Shown here piece by piece: positions 24,950-34,786 of a stretch of DNA of 64,000 nt. The notes under the pieces were generated by a model. It saw only the letters and a list, made by a program, of their open reading frames with translations, ran no database searches and was not told the origin of the DNA. The stretch covers positions 1,942,501 to 2,006,500 of the forward strand of contig JAGYJG010000001.1 of the NCBI GenBank assembly GCA_018402155.1. Direction: 5' to 3'. Within the stretch, counting starts at the first letter, position 1; each line of letters starts with the position of its first letter. The position numbers were made by a program, and so were the translations under genes. The DNA is from Bacteroidia bacterium (GTDB lineage: Bacteria; Bacteroidota; Bacteroidia; NS11-12g; UBA9320).

Positions 24950-25792
24950 ATGAAATTCGGTAAAATTGATGACCCAACAAAATTGGATTTAAGTTTGCCT
25001 CAAGACGCAGCACATACAGCAAGAGTGCTCAAGGATAAAGGCACAAATAAGGACATTCCGAAGGTATACATCGGTTTTCCGCGTTGGGCAAAAGCTGAAC
25101 TCAAAAATTTTTACCCAAAAGGAACCAAAGATGAACTTGCGTATTATTCTACCCAGTATAATGCCATAGAACTAAACGCATATTACTACCGCATATTTCC
25201 CATAGCTGTGGTTGATAAGTGGTACGAGCGATCTGCACCAGACTTTATGTTTTTTCCGAAAGTTCCTCAACTCATCAGCCAATTCAGACGCTTAAAAAAT
25301 TGCCGAAATGAACTCGATGATTTTCTTCTATCTATTTCCCATTTTAAAGAAAAACTAGGGACTGTATTTTTGCAAATGAACGAAAATTATGGCCCTAATC
25401 ATTTTGATGATTTGGCTCATTTTTTACAAGATTGGCCAGTAGATGTGCCTCTGTCGGTAGAGGTACGCCACCAAGATTGGTTTGCTGACAAGGTGGTAGC
25501 GAACCAATACTTTGATTTGCTAGAAACCAACAATATAGGGGCTACCATAACCGATACTGCCGGCAGAAGGGACCTAGTGCACATGCGGCTTACCACACCC
25601 AGTTGTTTTATTCGCTTCACTGGTGCCAACCATAGTACAGATATCGACCGAATAGATGCCTGGTACAAAAGACTCACTGAGTGGAAAACACTAGGAATTG
25701 ACCAAATCAACTTTTTCATACATCAAACGGTAGAAAAAGACCTACCCATGTTGAGCAATAGACTTAGAGACAAAATACAAAACGAATGGTAA
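24950..25792 (+). CDS. DUF72 (YecE-like) family protein
   Basis: The 280-residue protein belongs to DUF72, a TIM-barrel-like family related to endonuclease IV-fold enzymes, with no settled function. Markers include YIGFPRWAKAELKNFYPKGT, YNAIELNAYYYRIF, FMFFPKVPQ and PLSVEVRHQDWF, with Glu and His residues where the family clusters its presumed active site. It is divergent from the paa regulator and has a TACTTTG -7-like box about 20 bp before its start. Confidence 0.88.
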   Translation: MKFGKIDDPTKLDLSLPQDAAHTARVLKDKGTNKDIPKVYIGFPRWAKAELKNFYPKGTKDELAYYSTQYNAIELNAYYYRIFPIAVVDKWYERSAPDFMFFPKVPQLISQFRRLKNCRNELDDFLLSISHFKEKLGTVFLQMNENYGPNHFDDLAHFLQDWPVDVPLSVEVRHQDWFADKVVANQYFDLLETNNIGATITDTAGRRDLVHMRLTTPSCFIRFTGANHSTDIDRIDAWYKRLTEWKTLGIDQINFFIHQTVEKDLPMLSNRLRDKIQNEW

Positions 25793-25892
25793 TCCCTCTT
25801 TTTTGAGTAATCTTAACCAAAAATAGCAGCCGTTACACTACAATATCAAATACAACTTGCCTACTAGCTTCTAGCATCAGTTCACTATTGAG

Positions 25893-28800
25893 TCAATAAC
25901 TGCTGTGCTGGCGTCTGTTGGATTTCAAGGTTTCAAACTCTGTCTCGTCTGTTACACGGTAGCGCATTCTGTGTGCCATTTCAAATTCGCGTACTTGCTT
26001 GCGTATTTGAAGTGCCTCATTTTCGTACTTGCTATAGCTCATTTCATCATCAAAATCGTATGCGTCGCGCTCTACTTCCGCTATCGTTGTGTCTACAGGC
26101 CCTAAGTAGCCATAGCTCCAATCGCCTTCAGATTTTACTTTAAAAAAATATAAATACCCTGTGTCTTTAAAGGTGCTCACCCAGTGTTTATCTACCAATA
26201 CTAGACTATCTCTGTATTGATTTACCCTTGCTTTTTGTGCATAGAGTGCTATAGCTAGGGAATCATGGTTATATTTCTTTGGAAATAAATCTAGTCGGTG
26301 AATATCTTTTAGTCGTTGATAAACTACTATTCGATCATTCTTGTTTTCGGTAAGTTGCTCCCAAATAGCCTTAGGCTGGTTTACTCCAGCTTGCACTTTG
26401 GCTATGGTAAAATCAACTTTAAATCTGGGGGATTTTAATTGCTCCGCGCGTAACAAGAATCGTTTGATCCTACTATTTTTAGCATATGGTAAGAGTAGCT
26501 TTGTATAGTACAGCAAGATATCTTCATACTCATACAACGTATTTCTAGTCTCTGTTTTGTAAAAATCTGGAGCCAAAATAGCCTCGCTTGCCTGCTGTCT
26601 TTTCACTTCATTATTGGCCTCCCAAGCCATTTGTTTGATATGTTTTTTATATATTCTAGGTTTCACAGCTCCACTATCTATCGCCATTGCAAGCACTTTA
26701 TAAATTTTTTCGCGATATTCCCTAAGTGATGTGAGCAATAACACATCAGGAAAGATTTCTTCACATAGATTAAGCGAATCTTCAAAAGGGTAAAACATAA
26801 CGTCCAAGGAGCGGCTACTTAATCCAAGAGGAGTATCATACACCAGTACTTTAGCAAATAATCGAGACGAAGATTTAGTGCGTTGCGCTGCAAGTGCTTC
26901 CAACAAAGGAATTTGGAATTGCACAGAATCTCCCACTTCTTTCAGTGCTTTGGTTACCCACGGCTGTATGCTTTCATGCTTATAGTAGCCTATCTTATCA
27001 GCAAGTTTTCGTCTGATTTCTAACCCATCTTTTATCCCCATAGTAGCATAATATGCTGCTATTATTTGAGGTGCATCATCAGACTCAAAAACCATATCGT
27101 CAAATGAGCGATTGGCTGCATCCCGGGTAGTGCTATCTAGGCTCACTAAATCTCCTAAAAACATAGCTACCTTGTTTTGTAATATGGGTGTTCCTATAGC
27201 TGTATCCCAAGGGGTAAACGTGGTAAAAAAGGTATCTACAAAAGCACTTCGTGGCAATTGGTAGTCTATTTCAGTAAATAGAGAATAAAGCATACCACCA
27301 CGCAAAAAATGTTTTACCAGTATATTTCGGCTTGAGTTGGTGTCTCCCATTTGAAGCTCAAGTGTGTAAATATTGTCTCGTTGTTCTGCTCTCTCTGAAC
27401 GCACAAAAAAAGTGCCTTGTTTTGCTCTATTGGTGTACCGAGCCCATAGTGAGTCTACCTCTTCCTCATAAAAGTATTTGTGATATCTGTGCATATGTAC
27501 TCGGATAGTTTCATCCGATTCTTTATTGTAATACACTGCAGTTTTTGACTCTTCTTGGTGGCTATTATCTTCATCATTGTCACTGCTATAGTAATTATAA
27601 TAATCACGCTCCTCGGCTGGCACTTCTACGCTAGTTTTTACACTAAACATGCGCGCTGTATCGTGGCGCAAAACAGCAGGTCTTTTGAACGAATATTCTT
27701 GAAAACTAATACTCTTCATAAACGAATCTACCGCTGCTGGATCATTGGTTTGGGCCGCCATTAAATAATACTGCTGCCCCACTGCTATGGCTTTTGTGTA
27801 CAAATCTGGTTTGCTCTTGTGCACAGACTTGGCAGTGTATGCCGCATAGTTTTGCTGTGTAGTATGGGTGCTATTTTGGGCAGTGTAGCCAAATTGCTTA
27901 ACAAAAAAATTGGTAAAAGCGCGCAGCTCAAAAGAGTCTTCTTCCATGTATTCCAAATCGGAGTGACTTCTGCTTAGCACAGCATAGTAACCTAGTTTCG
28001 GGTGAAAACTTTGAACATTCTTTTTCCAATACCCCCTTAGAAAACTCGTGTTTTCAGCCTCGTATACATCCGTACCCGGCAACGAAACGCGATAGGCTGT
28101 ATTGGTAGGTGAGTAGCTATGCCAATCGTCTTTTTCGTAAAACCGTATTTTATCAAAAAACATACCGACGTCCTCTCTTTTTACGAAGTTTCCTTTACCT
28201 GTTGCCTTAAAAATAAGAATCTCTGTAGGTCTTACCATAACGCGGTATCGTTGGTAGTCACCTCGTTTTGTTTTGTTAAGTATGTCAAAGCCTTGTACTC
28301 CGTCAATTTCTATAGCTTTTTTTTTCTCTATTTTACCGGGAATGTTCTCAAAAAACAGGCTATCTATTTTAGTGAGGTACTGCTGCTTAGATACCCCATG
28401 CAGTGGAGCAAATGTGAGCATACGTGTAATAACATAGGTAGCGCCATTTACCATATCTGGGTATGCCGCAGTGAGTATATTGTCCGCCTCCGGAAATTCA
28501 TACAAACAACCCGGCATATAAACTTCAAAACTTTTATCAAAAGAGGTTTGAGACTCAAATTTTTGCGCTACAAAAGTATTATTAAGTCGTTCTTTGGTCT
28601 GTTTACCAAAATCAGATTTATCATTCTTTACGGCAGTCACTGTATATCCTTTTTGGCGCAGTAGGTTTATGACTCCATAGCTATTGGGCAGGTGCGCTGC
28701 ACCTACCCCAGCAAAAAGTGTATTTTTTTGCATGATCGAGTCCATTGCATTGGCCATTCCTATGTTACGATAAACAATAATTAAATTGTGATGTTTACCA

Positions 28801-29531
28801 TTCTTGCCACTCAGCCTACCCATAGAGTCTAACATATCAAGGTCTCCTTGCCTATAGGCATTTTCCATCACTTCGCCGTACAATTTCCCGTCCAATATTT
28901 TTTCTAATTCAAAGCGTTTTCTGGCTGTATTTTCTCTGTCCTTTTTGCGCATAGCTTTATCTTCTTCGGGTTTATCTGCTAATAGATTTAAACGCATACT
29001 CATCTCCAAATTTTCGAGTCCAGTAATGGTTTTACCTTGTTTTTTGCCTGCTTGAAAAATAAACAAATCAAGGTAGGTGTCCTCTTGAAAATCTGCCGAG
29101 TAATTGTTTGTACGATAAAGCAATGAGTTTAGAATACCTAATTCTGAGCTCATGGCGCTCCCTATTTCATTGTTTTCTGGTGCAGAGAGTTCAAACATTC
29201 CTTTATAAAAACCATTGTAGCTGTTTGTTCTTCTTGAAGTGAAAGCGTTACCAATATTATCGGCTACATAATCTGAAGATACTACGGTTTCCATCCACCT
29301 TTCTGGATTTATTTCTAACGCCACTACATCTACACTTTCTATGGCTTTGTAAAACGAGTCGCTGAGGTGAAAAGCCACTTTGTTGCTCACGTGCATTGTA
29401 CCATACAAGAAACTAGGTTTTTGTAGCCCATTACCCGATATTTTCCAGAGTAGTCCTTGGTATTCCTTAGATTGAGCTACCGAGAATAGTACCATCAAAA
29501 AAACCAGCAAAAAGATTGAAATACGCTTCAT
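25893..29531 (-). CDS. Very large TraB/GumN family protein
   Basis: The 1212-residue exported protein (signal about 1-20) starts with a TraB/GumN domain: KPSFLYGTMHVSN (GTMH about 42-45), VVALEINPERW and VGAAHLPNSYGVINLLRQKG near residue 280. Related Tiki proteins are metalloproteases, and the conserved GTMH, Glu and His are retained. Typical bacterial members are about 300 residues. The remaining ~900 residues are an unnamed extension with repeated PsbP-like or TPR-like impressions, ending TDETEFETLKSNRRQHSSY. The function is unknown; periplasmic or outer-membrane placement is likely. Confidence 0.7.
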   Translation of the reverse strand: MKRISIFLLVFLMVLFSVAQSKEYQGLLWKISGNGLQKPSFLYGTMHVSNKVAFHLSDSFYKAIESVDVVALEINPERWMETVVSSDYVADNIGNAFTSRRTNSYNGFYKGMFELSAPENNEIGSAMSSELGILNSLLYRTNNYSADFQEDTYLDLFIFQAGKKQGKTITGLENLEMSMRLNLLADKPEEDKAMRKKDRENTARKRFELEKILDGKLYGEVMENAYRQGDLDMLDSMGRLSGKNGKHHNLIIVYRNIGMANAMDSIMQKNTLFAGVGAAHLPNSYGVINLLRQKGYTVTAVKNDKSDFGKQTKERLNNTFVAQKFESQTSFDKSFEVYMPGCLYEFPEADNILTAAYPDMVNGATYVITRMLTFAPLHGVSKQQYLTKIDSLFFENIPGKIEKKKAIEIDGVQGFDILNKTKRGDYQRYRVMVRPTEILIFKATGKGNFVKREDVGMFFDKIRFYEKDDWHSYSPTNTAYRVSLPGTDVYEAENTSFLRGYWKKNVQSFHPKLGYYAVLSRSHSDLEYMEEDSFELRAFTNFFVKQFGYTAQNSTHTTQQNYAAYTAKSVHKSKPDLYTKAIAVGQQYYLMAAQTNDPAAVDSFMKSISFQEYSFKRPAVLRHDTARMFSVKTSVEVPAEERDYYNYYSSDNDEDNSHQEESKTAVYYNKESDETIRVHMHRYHKYFYEEEVDSLWARYTNRAKQGTFFVRSERAEQRDNIYTLELQMGDTNSSRNILVKHFLRGGMLYSLFTEIDYQLPRSAFVDTFFTTFTPWDTAIGTPILQNKVAMFLGDLVSLDSTTRDAANRSFDDMVFESDDAPQIIAAYYATMGIKDGLEIRRKLADKIGYYKHESIQPWVTKALKEVGDSVQFQIPLLEALAAQRTKSSSRLFAKVLVYDTPLGLSSRSLDVMFYPFEDSLNLCEEIFPDVLLLTSLREYREKIYKVLAMAIDSGAVKPRIYKKHIKQMAWEANNEVKRQQASEAILAPDFYKTETRNTLYEYEDILLYYTKLLLPYAKNSRIKRFLLRAEQLKSPRFKVDFTIAKVQAGVNQPKAIWEQLTENKNDRIVVYQRLKDIHRLDLFPKKYNHDSLAIALYAQKARVNQYRDSLVLVDKHWVSTFKDTGYLYFFKVKSEGDWSYGYLGPVDTTIAEVERDAYDFDDEMSYSKYENEALQIRKQVREFEMAHRMRYRVTDETEFETLKSNRRQHSSY

Positions 29532-29627
29532 TATTTATTGTGTTGCCAAAAAAAGGTATTTTTTTTCACTCCATCCTTGTTTTTTAACAGATGAGTTTGG
29601 TTTTTACTTTTTTATCAAAAAATAAAC

Positions 29628-29981
29628 TCAGAAAACAACTTTAAAAGCATTGCTAAAATATGGCGGATCTAGAACCAAATTGTGCCTTATGTGCTGCCTT
29701 TCCAGCTCTTGGCTTACCATTTTTTTAAGTTTTCCTTCTCCTTTTCCTACTATGACATAGGCACTTGTTACACCATTTTTTTTGCAGTCTGTTATAAACT
29801 CCTGCAATACTTCTAGCTGCATAGGCAGCCGCTGAACTTGGGGTGTACTTCCGCCTTGCGGAAAAACACGATCAAAATGCAAATCAAATTCTACTTTTCT
29901 CTTGGCTTTTTGAGGTGTCTTCTTGTCTTTGGGTGACACAAATCCTGAGGAATCTGAAGAGAAACCTCCCATCATCATCAT
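29628..29981 (-). CDS. Smr-like domain protein lacking the catalytic His
   Basis: The 118-residue product has VEFDLHFDRVF, LPMQLEVLQEFI and VIVGKGEGKLKKMVSQEL, the three blocks of an Smr/MutS2 C-terminal nuclease-like domain. The family HGxGxG loop reads VGKGEG here, so the key His is absent and nuclease activity is doubtful. The frame is open to 30056, but a promoter-like box covers 30025-30032, so a start at the ATG cluster near 29981 is more likely. Two positives (FDLHFD and LPMQL) argue that the domain call is right. Confidence 0.6.
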   Translation of the reverse strand: MMMMGGFSSDSSGFVSPKDKKTPQKAKRKVEFDLHFDRVFPQGGSTPQVQRLPMQLEVLQEFITDCKKNGVTSAYVIVGKGEGKLKKMVSQELERQHIRHNLVLDPPYFSNAFKVVF

Positions 29982-30024
29982 TTTTAATATCTGAGGATTT
30001 ATGCTGTCTTTATCTTGCACCTTG

Positions 30025-30032
30025 CAAAAATA
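30025..30032 (-). promoter_or_regulatory. Putative -7 box for the Smr-like gene
   Basis: On the minus strand TATTTTTG matches TAnnTTTG and has a TTG about 21 bp upstream. A leader of roughly 35-40 bases to ATG 29981 would result. Confidence 0.4.
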
Positions 30033-30129
30033 CATTAGATAGCAGGGTAAGCGCAACTAGCCAGCAAAGTTTATAAAACACATTGACATTTTTGTTTGAC
30101 AAAAAGCTATATTAATCCGGATAGCAGGT

Positions 30130-31617
30130 TTAAAATTTCTTACTTAAAGTCAGCATCAACCGAGTATTTCTAAACTTGCTATTTACGGCTTCGCTAGTAG
30201 CTCCTGCTATTTGGTAAGGTACATACTTGTCTGTGGTCACATCTCTAGCCAAGGCAAAGTCAAAAGCCCACTTTTTTTCTTGTATTCCAAATCCTGCACT
30301 AACTATTCTCCTTCTCTGGTTTCCTTTTTCTACCATTGGATTTCCCACAGAAGCAAAACCACCTCGAAATATAAAACTATTCATCACGTACTCTGCCCCC
30401 AATTTTAGCGTAGTGGATCGCTTATATTTGTCTGCAATGCTAAAATTGATTTCTTCAAAATAATTGTCTTCTGTCGATAAATTCATAGTACTGAAGTCTA
30501 TTCTTTCTATCTCTGCGGTCACTAGACCTTTTTTACCGAAAATATATGCCCCTTGGAAACTGTATCTGGCAGGTGTCACTACATCGTAGCTGTACTCTTT
30601 ATCTATGGTTCGCAAATCATCAGTAGTGCCATCACTTCTGTTCACAAATAGCTCATCAAAGTAGTTATCTGTGAGGATAAGTCGTGTAGGAGTTTGCAAA
30701 GTAGCACCTACACGCACGTTGTCATTTGGCCTTACTATAACACCGAGTCTACCGCTAAAGCCATATCCTGAAGTTTCCAGATTGCGAGTAAAACTGTATT
30801 GATCCCAGCCACCAAACATACTTGCGTCATTCACTTCAGAAAATCGATTAGTTTCAGTGAAATTTATAGTGTGTATATTCAAGCTCCCCCCAAAATACAC
30901 TTTGTGTTCATAGTTGGCAGCGTAGGCTATATTAAACTCGCTACCGCCCCCTCTAGTCGCAACATTTCCTTTCTGCGATGCTATACCGTTGATTCTATCG
31001 TATACAGAAGTATAGTTGTCATTGCCTATAGAATCTATGAGATAAGTATACCAAAACATATTTTCAAAGTAATAAAAACCTTCTCGCAGCTGCTCTTCAT
31101 TGGCATCTAACTCAGAAGCATTTAGACCTCTAGACCGCTCAGCAACATAGTCGGTCAAAGAGTTGGTTGGATTATTTTGTTGGTAAGATATCGACCTGTT
31201 AAAATTTGCTGTACGATTGTAGCTAAGCATAAAATTGCTATTCACCCATCCTCTTTTGATAGGATTTCCTCGCTGTGTTTTTCTGGTTGTAAACAGTAGG
31301 CTAACATTTGGGATATCTCCTCTAAAGAGGTTTGATACTATTTTTGGAGACGTGCCGTAGCTAGCTTCGTTTTTGTTGGTTAATGTGCCCAATGACATAC
31401 TAAACTGACTAGTTTTGAACTGAGCCAAGCCAGCAGGATTTACCACTACTGCAGATACATCTGCACCAAGTGCGCCAGAAGCACCGCCCAAACCTATAGA
31501 CCTAGCGGTAGTTCCAAGGTTTGGAGTATTTGAGTACCGCAGAGCATCTATATCGCTTTGCGCTGCTGATTCAAAAATAAGCCACCCTAGTAGGGCAGTA
31601 AAGAGTGTTTTTTTCAT
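30130..31617 (-). CDS. Outer membrane transport protein, OmpP1/FadL/TodX-like
   Basis: The 495-residue protein (ATG at 31617) has a signal peptide (about 1-19), then SIGLGGASGALGADVSAVVV and NPAGLAQFKTSQFS, the N-terminal hatch pattern of the FadL family. A long series of alternating beta strands follows, ending in aromatic KKF as outer-membrane barrels do. FadL relatives pass hydrophobic compounds. The phenylacetate operon lies 6 kb away, but no direct link is shown. Confidence 0.75.
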   Translation of the reverse strand: MKKTLFTALLGWLIFESAAQSDIDALRYSNTPNLGTTARSIGLGGASGALGADVSAVVVNPAGLAQFKTSQFSMSLGTLTNKNEASYGTSPKIVSNLFRGDIPNVSLLFTTRKTQRGNPIKRGWVNSNFMLSYNRTANFNRSISYQQNNPTNSLTDYVAERSRGLNASELDANEEQLREGFYYFENMFWYTYLIDSIGNDNYTSVYDRINGIASQKGNVATRGGGSEFNIAYAANYEHKVYFGGSLNIHTINFTETNRFSEVNDASMFGGWDQYSFTRNLETSGYGFSGRLGVIVRPNDNVRVGATLQTPTRLILTDNYFDELFVNRSDGTTDDLRTIDKEYSYDVVTPARYSFQGAYIFGKKGLVTAEIERIDFSTMNLSTEDNYFEEINFSIADKYKRSTTLKLGAEYVMNSFIFRGGFASVGNPMVEKGNQRRRIVSAGFGIQEKKWAFDFALARDVTTDKYVPYQIAGATSEAVNSKFRNTRLMLTLSKKF

Positions 31618-31682
31618 ACATTTTTTACCTATTGGTTCTACTTTATTATTCGGCAAGTAGAGCTTAGATACTTTTCGTTGTC

Positions 31683-33050
31683 CTACCTTCTGCGAGGGCT
31701 GCTGCTCGGCGCAGAGGACCGTGAAGGACTGTTGCTCCGAGAAGGGCTTGCACTTCTACTTGGTGTACTACTACGAGATGGAGTATAACTTCTACTAGGC
31801 GTGGTGCTTCGGCTCGGGCTCACACTTCTACTTGGTGTACTACTACGAGAAGGAGTATAACTTCTGCTAGGCGTGGTACTTCGGCTCGGGCTCACACTTC
31901 TACTTGGTGTACTACTACGAGAAGGAGTATAACTTCTGCTAGGCGTGGTACTTCGGCTCGGGCTCACACTTCTACTTGGTGAAGAAGAACTAGGCGTCCT
32001 GCGTCGTAAATTTCCTACCTCATTAGTATTCGGAACCCCGTCTGTAACTGTATTTCCGTTTAACGTGCCGCTATTTCGAGTGCTCGTTCCTGTAGGCCTG
32101 GTATCTAAAACTGGTCTTCTAGATTGAGAATTATCCAATCTATCATCTCCTGCATTTCCTCCATAAACTTCGCTAGAATTTACACCTCTATTAATGGTGG
32201 GTGCGGTAGTTCGTTGGCCAGAAGGGCGACGTGTATTAACAGTTCCTCCATCATTATTTATTGAGTTAGATCCTATACCCTGTCGTGGGCTATTAGCTGC
32301 CCGGTTATAGCGTGTACTTCTTTGGGAGGGTACTCCGCTGCTAGTGTTAACGTCACTATTATTGGCAGTTCTAAAAGTTCTGTTTCCATACCATCCATTG
32401 TTGAATCCATTTCCCCATTGGTTTCCGTTATTCCACCCGTTATTCCATCCGCCATAGAAGTAGTTTGGTGTAGGGCAATTATTCCACCCGTTATTAAACC
32501 CACGCCCCCAGGAGTTGCCGTACCAACCTTGTGCATAAGGATTTCCCCAAGCGCCCCAACCTGGATTGCCCCAAGCATTTCCGCCGTACCATCCGTTCCA
32601 ATTATTGTAGCCAAGGTGCCAACCACCTCGTGGTCTAGCCCAAAAGCTATTGCCATACCACATAGTATTCCATCCATTGTTCCACGAACTATTAAGCCGA
32701 TTGTCTCTATTGGCATCGCGGAAGCCTTCTACATAGCCTCTTTCGTAGCTGTACTCAAACTCTTCTCCACGCAGTCGGCGTATTCTTCGTTCGTAGTCCA
32801 CATCTCCCAGAGCATAATCTTCTGTAGGTATAGCTTCATCATTGTACACAGGAGCTACCTGCTGTTGTGCGCGAGGCACAGGCGTTTGTGGTGTATAATT
32901 TTGAGGAGTTGATTGGGGCATTTTTTGTACGACTACCATATCATCAGCCGGCGTGTAATATACATCATCGGCAAAGTTGGTCGTAAACCTGCTAGATGTG
33001 CAACTTGCTAAGAATAAGGTGGCGAGAGCGAGATAGGTGGTTAATTTCAT
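31683..33050 (-). CDS. Lipoprotein with Asn/Gly/Trp-rich core and Ser-Arg-Pro tandem-repeat tail
   Basis: The 455-residue protein starts at ATG 33050, giving the lipoprotein signal TLFLASC. The middle (about 120-230) is dominated by N, G, W and Y (NNGWNNGWN-type steps). The C-terminal ~110 residues repeat the 24-residue unit PSRSVSPSRSTTPSRSYTPS plus RSST three times, then degrade and end RRR. The tail is very basic and probably disordered. I do not recognise a family. It is the first gene of a unit reading into the FadL-like gene and divergent from proS. Confidence 0.65.
   Translation of the reverse strand: MKLTTYLALATLFLASCTSSRFTTNFADDVYYTPADDMVVVQKMPQSTPQNYTPQTPVPRAQQQVAPVYNDEAIPTEDYALGDVDYERRIRRLRGEEFEYSYERGYVEGFRDANRDNRLNSSWNNGWNTMWYGNSFWARPRGGWHLGYNNWNGWYGGNAWGNPGWGAWGNPYAQGWYGNSWGRGFNNGWNNCPTPNYFYGGWNNGWNNGNQWGNGFNNGWYGNRTFRTANNSDVNTSSGVPSQRSTRYNRAANSPRQGIGSNSINNDGGTVNTRRPSGQRTTAPTINRGVNSSEVYGGNAGDDRLDNSQSRRPVLDTRPTGTSTRNSGTLNGNTVTDGVPNTNEVGNLRRRTPSSSSPSRSVSPSRSTTPSRSYTPSRSSTPSRSVSPSRSTTPSRSYTPSRSSTPSRSVSPSRSTTPSRSYTPSRSSTPSRSASPSRSNSPSRSSAPSSSPRRR
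31752..31982 (-). repeat. 72 bp in-frame tandem repeats
   Basis: Units begin at 31752, 31824 and 31896, with a partial fourth from 31968. They encode the Ser-Arg-Pro tail of the lipoprotein. Units two and three are nearly identical; unit one carries a few changes. The repeat length is a multiple of three, so copy-number change would alter length without a frameshift. Confidence 0.9.
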
Positions 33051-33137
33051 GGTTCTAAAATCTAAATTCAACATAACGGCTTAAATTTGCCGACACTTAT
33101 AGTATTTCAATAAGCATACCAAAAGTAAGAATAAAAA

Positions 33138-34616
33138 ATGGCATTTGAAAAAGTAACACGTGAGCAAGACTACAGCAAGTGGTACAATAATTTAGTAGAG
33201 GACGCAGATTTGGCTCAACACAGCAGTGTGCGAGGCTGCATGGTTATCAAGCCTTACGGATATGCAATTTGGGAAAAAATGCAAGCCGAGCTAGATCGAC
33301 GCTTCAAAGAAACCGGACACGAAAATGCCTACTTTCCACTTTTTGTTCCCAAAAGTCTTTTTGAGGCAGAAGAAAAAAATGCAGAGGGTTTTGCCAAAGA
33401 ATGTGCCGTAGTAACACACTACCGTTTAGAAAGCGACCCAGACCACCCTGGAAAATTGCGTGTAGATCCCAATGCCAAGCTAGAGGAAGAACTTATAGTG
33501 CGACCTACCAGTGAGGCTATTATATGGAACACATACAAAGGTTGGATACAAAGCTACAGAGACTTACCCATTTTGGTAAATCAGTGGGCCAATGTGGTAC
33601 GCTGGGAAATGAGAACTCGACTTTTTCTAAGAACTGCAGAATTTTTGTGGCAAGAAGGGCACACTGCACATGCCACCAAAACAGAAGCTATAGCAGAAAC
33701 AAACCAAATGGTGCGTGTATATGAAGAGTTTGCTCGAACTATTTTGGCTATTCCTACCATTATGGGTCACAAAACAGAAAGTGAGCGCTTTGCAGGAGCA
33801 GATGACACGTTGTGTATAGAAGGTCTGATGCAGGACGGTAAAGCACTGCAAATGGGAACCTCTCACTTTTTAGGCCAAAATTTTGCCAAAGCATTTGATG
33901 TAAAATTTGCAAACAAAGAAGGAAAACTAGAACACGTATGGGCTACTAGCTGGGGAGTAAGCACTCGTCTGATGGGCGCTTTAGTGATGAGCCACTCTGA
34001 CGATGAGGGACTTGTGTTGCCGCCAAACTTGGCACCGATACAAGTGGTAATAGTGCCTATCTACAAAGGACTAGAACAACTGGACAAAGTAGCAGAACAT
34101 ATACAACCTGTTATAAATAATCTGAAAGAAAAAGGTATTAGCGTGAAGTTTGACGATAGAGATACCCACAAACCTGGTTTTAAATTTGCAGAGTGGGAGC
34201 GCAAAGGAGTGCCTATACGCATAGCCATAGGCCAGCGTGACCTAGAAAACGGTACTGTAGAAGTAGCGCGTAGAGATACCAAAGAAAAACATACCTATGC
34301 ACTTACCGATATTGAAAATAAAATAGAAAATCTACTCGGCGTGATGCAAGATGCTATGTTTATGAAAGCACTCAATTTTAGGGACAACCACACCACTTTA
34401 GTTAATACGTGGGAAGAGTTTCAAGAAGTACTAAAGAACAAAGGCGGATTTATCTCTGCCCACTGGGACGGAACGGCAGAAACTGAAGATACGATAAAAG
34501 AACTGACTAAGGCAACCATACGTTGTATCCCTTTTGACAACCCACAAGAAGAGGGAATTTGTGTTTTTTCTGGGAAGCCGAGTAAGGAAAGGGTTTTGTT
34601 TGCCAAAGCTTACTAA
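33138..34616 (+). CDS. proS: Prolyl-tRNA synthetase (archaeal/eukaryotic-like type)
   Basis: The 492-residue class II synthetase charges tRNA-Pro. It starts [20 protein letters not shown] and carries class II features RPTSEAIIW (motif 2 region), [12 protein letters not shown], and [15 protein letters not shown] (motif 3). The absence of the bacterial editing insertion and the ~490 length fit the ProS type common in Bacteroidota, with a C-terminal zinc-like domain ([13 protein letters not shown]). It is divergent from the repeat lipoprotein. Confidence 0.96.
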   Translation: MAFEKVTREQDYSKWYNNLVEDADLAQHSSVRGCMVIKPYGYAIWEKMQAELDRRFKETGHENAYFPLFVPKSLFEAEEKNAEGFAKECAVVTHYRLESDPDHPGKLRVDPNAKLEEELIVRPTSEAIIWNTYKGWIQSYRDLPILVNQWANVVRWEMRTRLFLRTAEFLWQEGHTAHATKTEAIAETNQMVRVYEEFARTILAIPTIMGHKTESERFAGADDTLCIEGLMQDGKALQMGTSHFLGQNFAKAFDVKFANKEGKLEHVWATSWGVSTRLMGALVMSHSDDEGLVLPPNLAPIQVVIVPIYKGLEQLDKVAEHIQPVINNLKEKGISVKFDDRDTHKPGFKFAEWERKGVPIRIAIGQRDLENGTVEVARRDTKEKHTYALTDIENKIENLLGVMQDAMFMKALNFRDNHTTLVNTWEEFQEVLKNKGGFISAHWDGTAETEDTIKELTKATIRCIPFDNPQEEGICVFSGKPSKERVLFAKAY

Positions 34617-34786
34617 TACTTTACCAAGAGATGTAGCTTAGTATCTTTTTGTAGCTATAAAAGCTATTGAACTACTCGCTGCGTTGAGTCAGCTTATTTA
34701 AGTGGGTCATGCCAAGACTATGGTGCGGAGTTTTATTTATTTTTTATAAAATTCTGGCAAAAATGGCTGCGCCTGAAAGGGAACTA

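Noticed and set aside
31752-31982. CRISPR-like regularly spaced repeats
   Set aside because: The 72 bp units are contiguous, in frame and encode the lipoprotein tail; there are no unique spacers and no cas genes.
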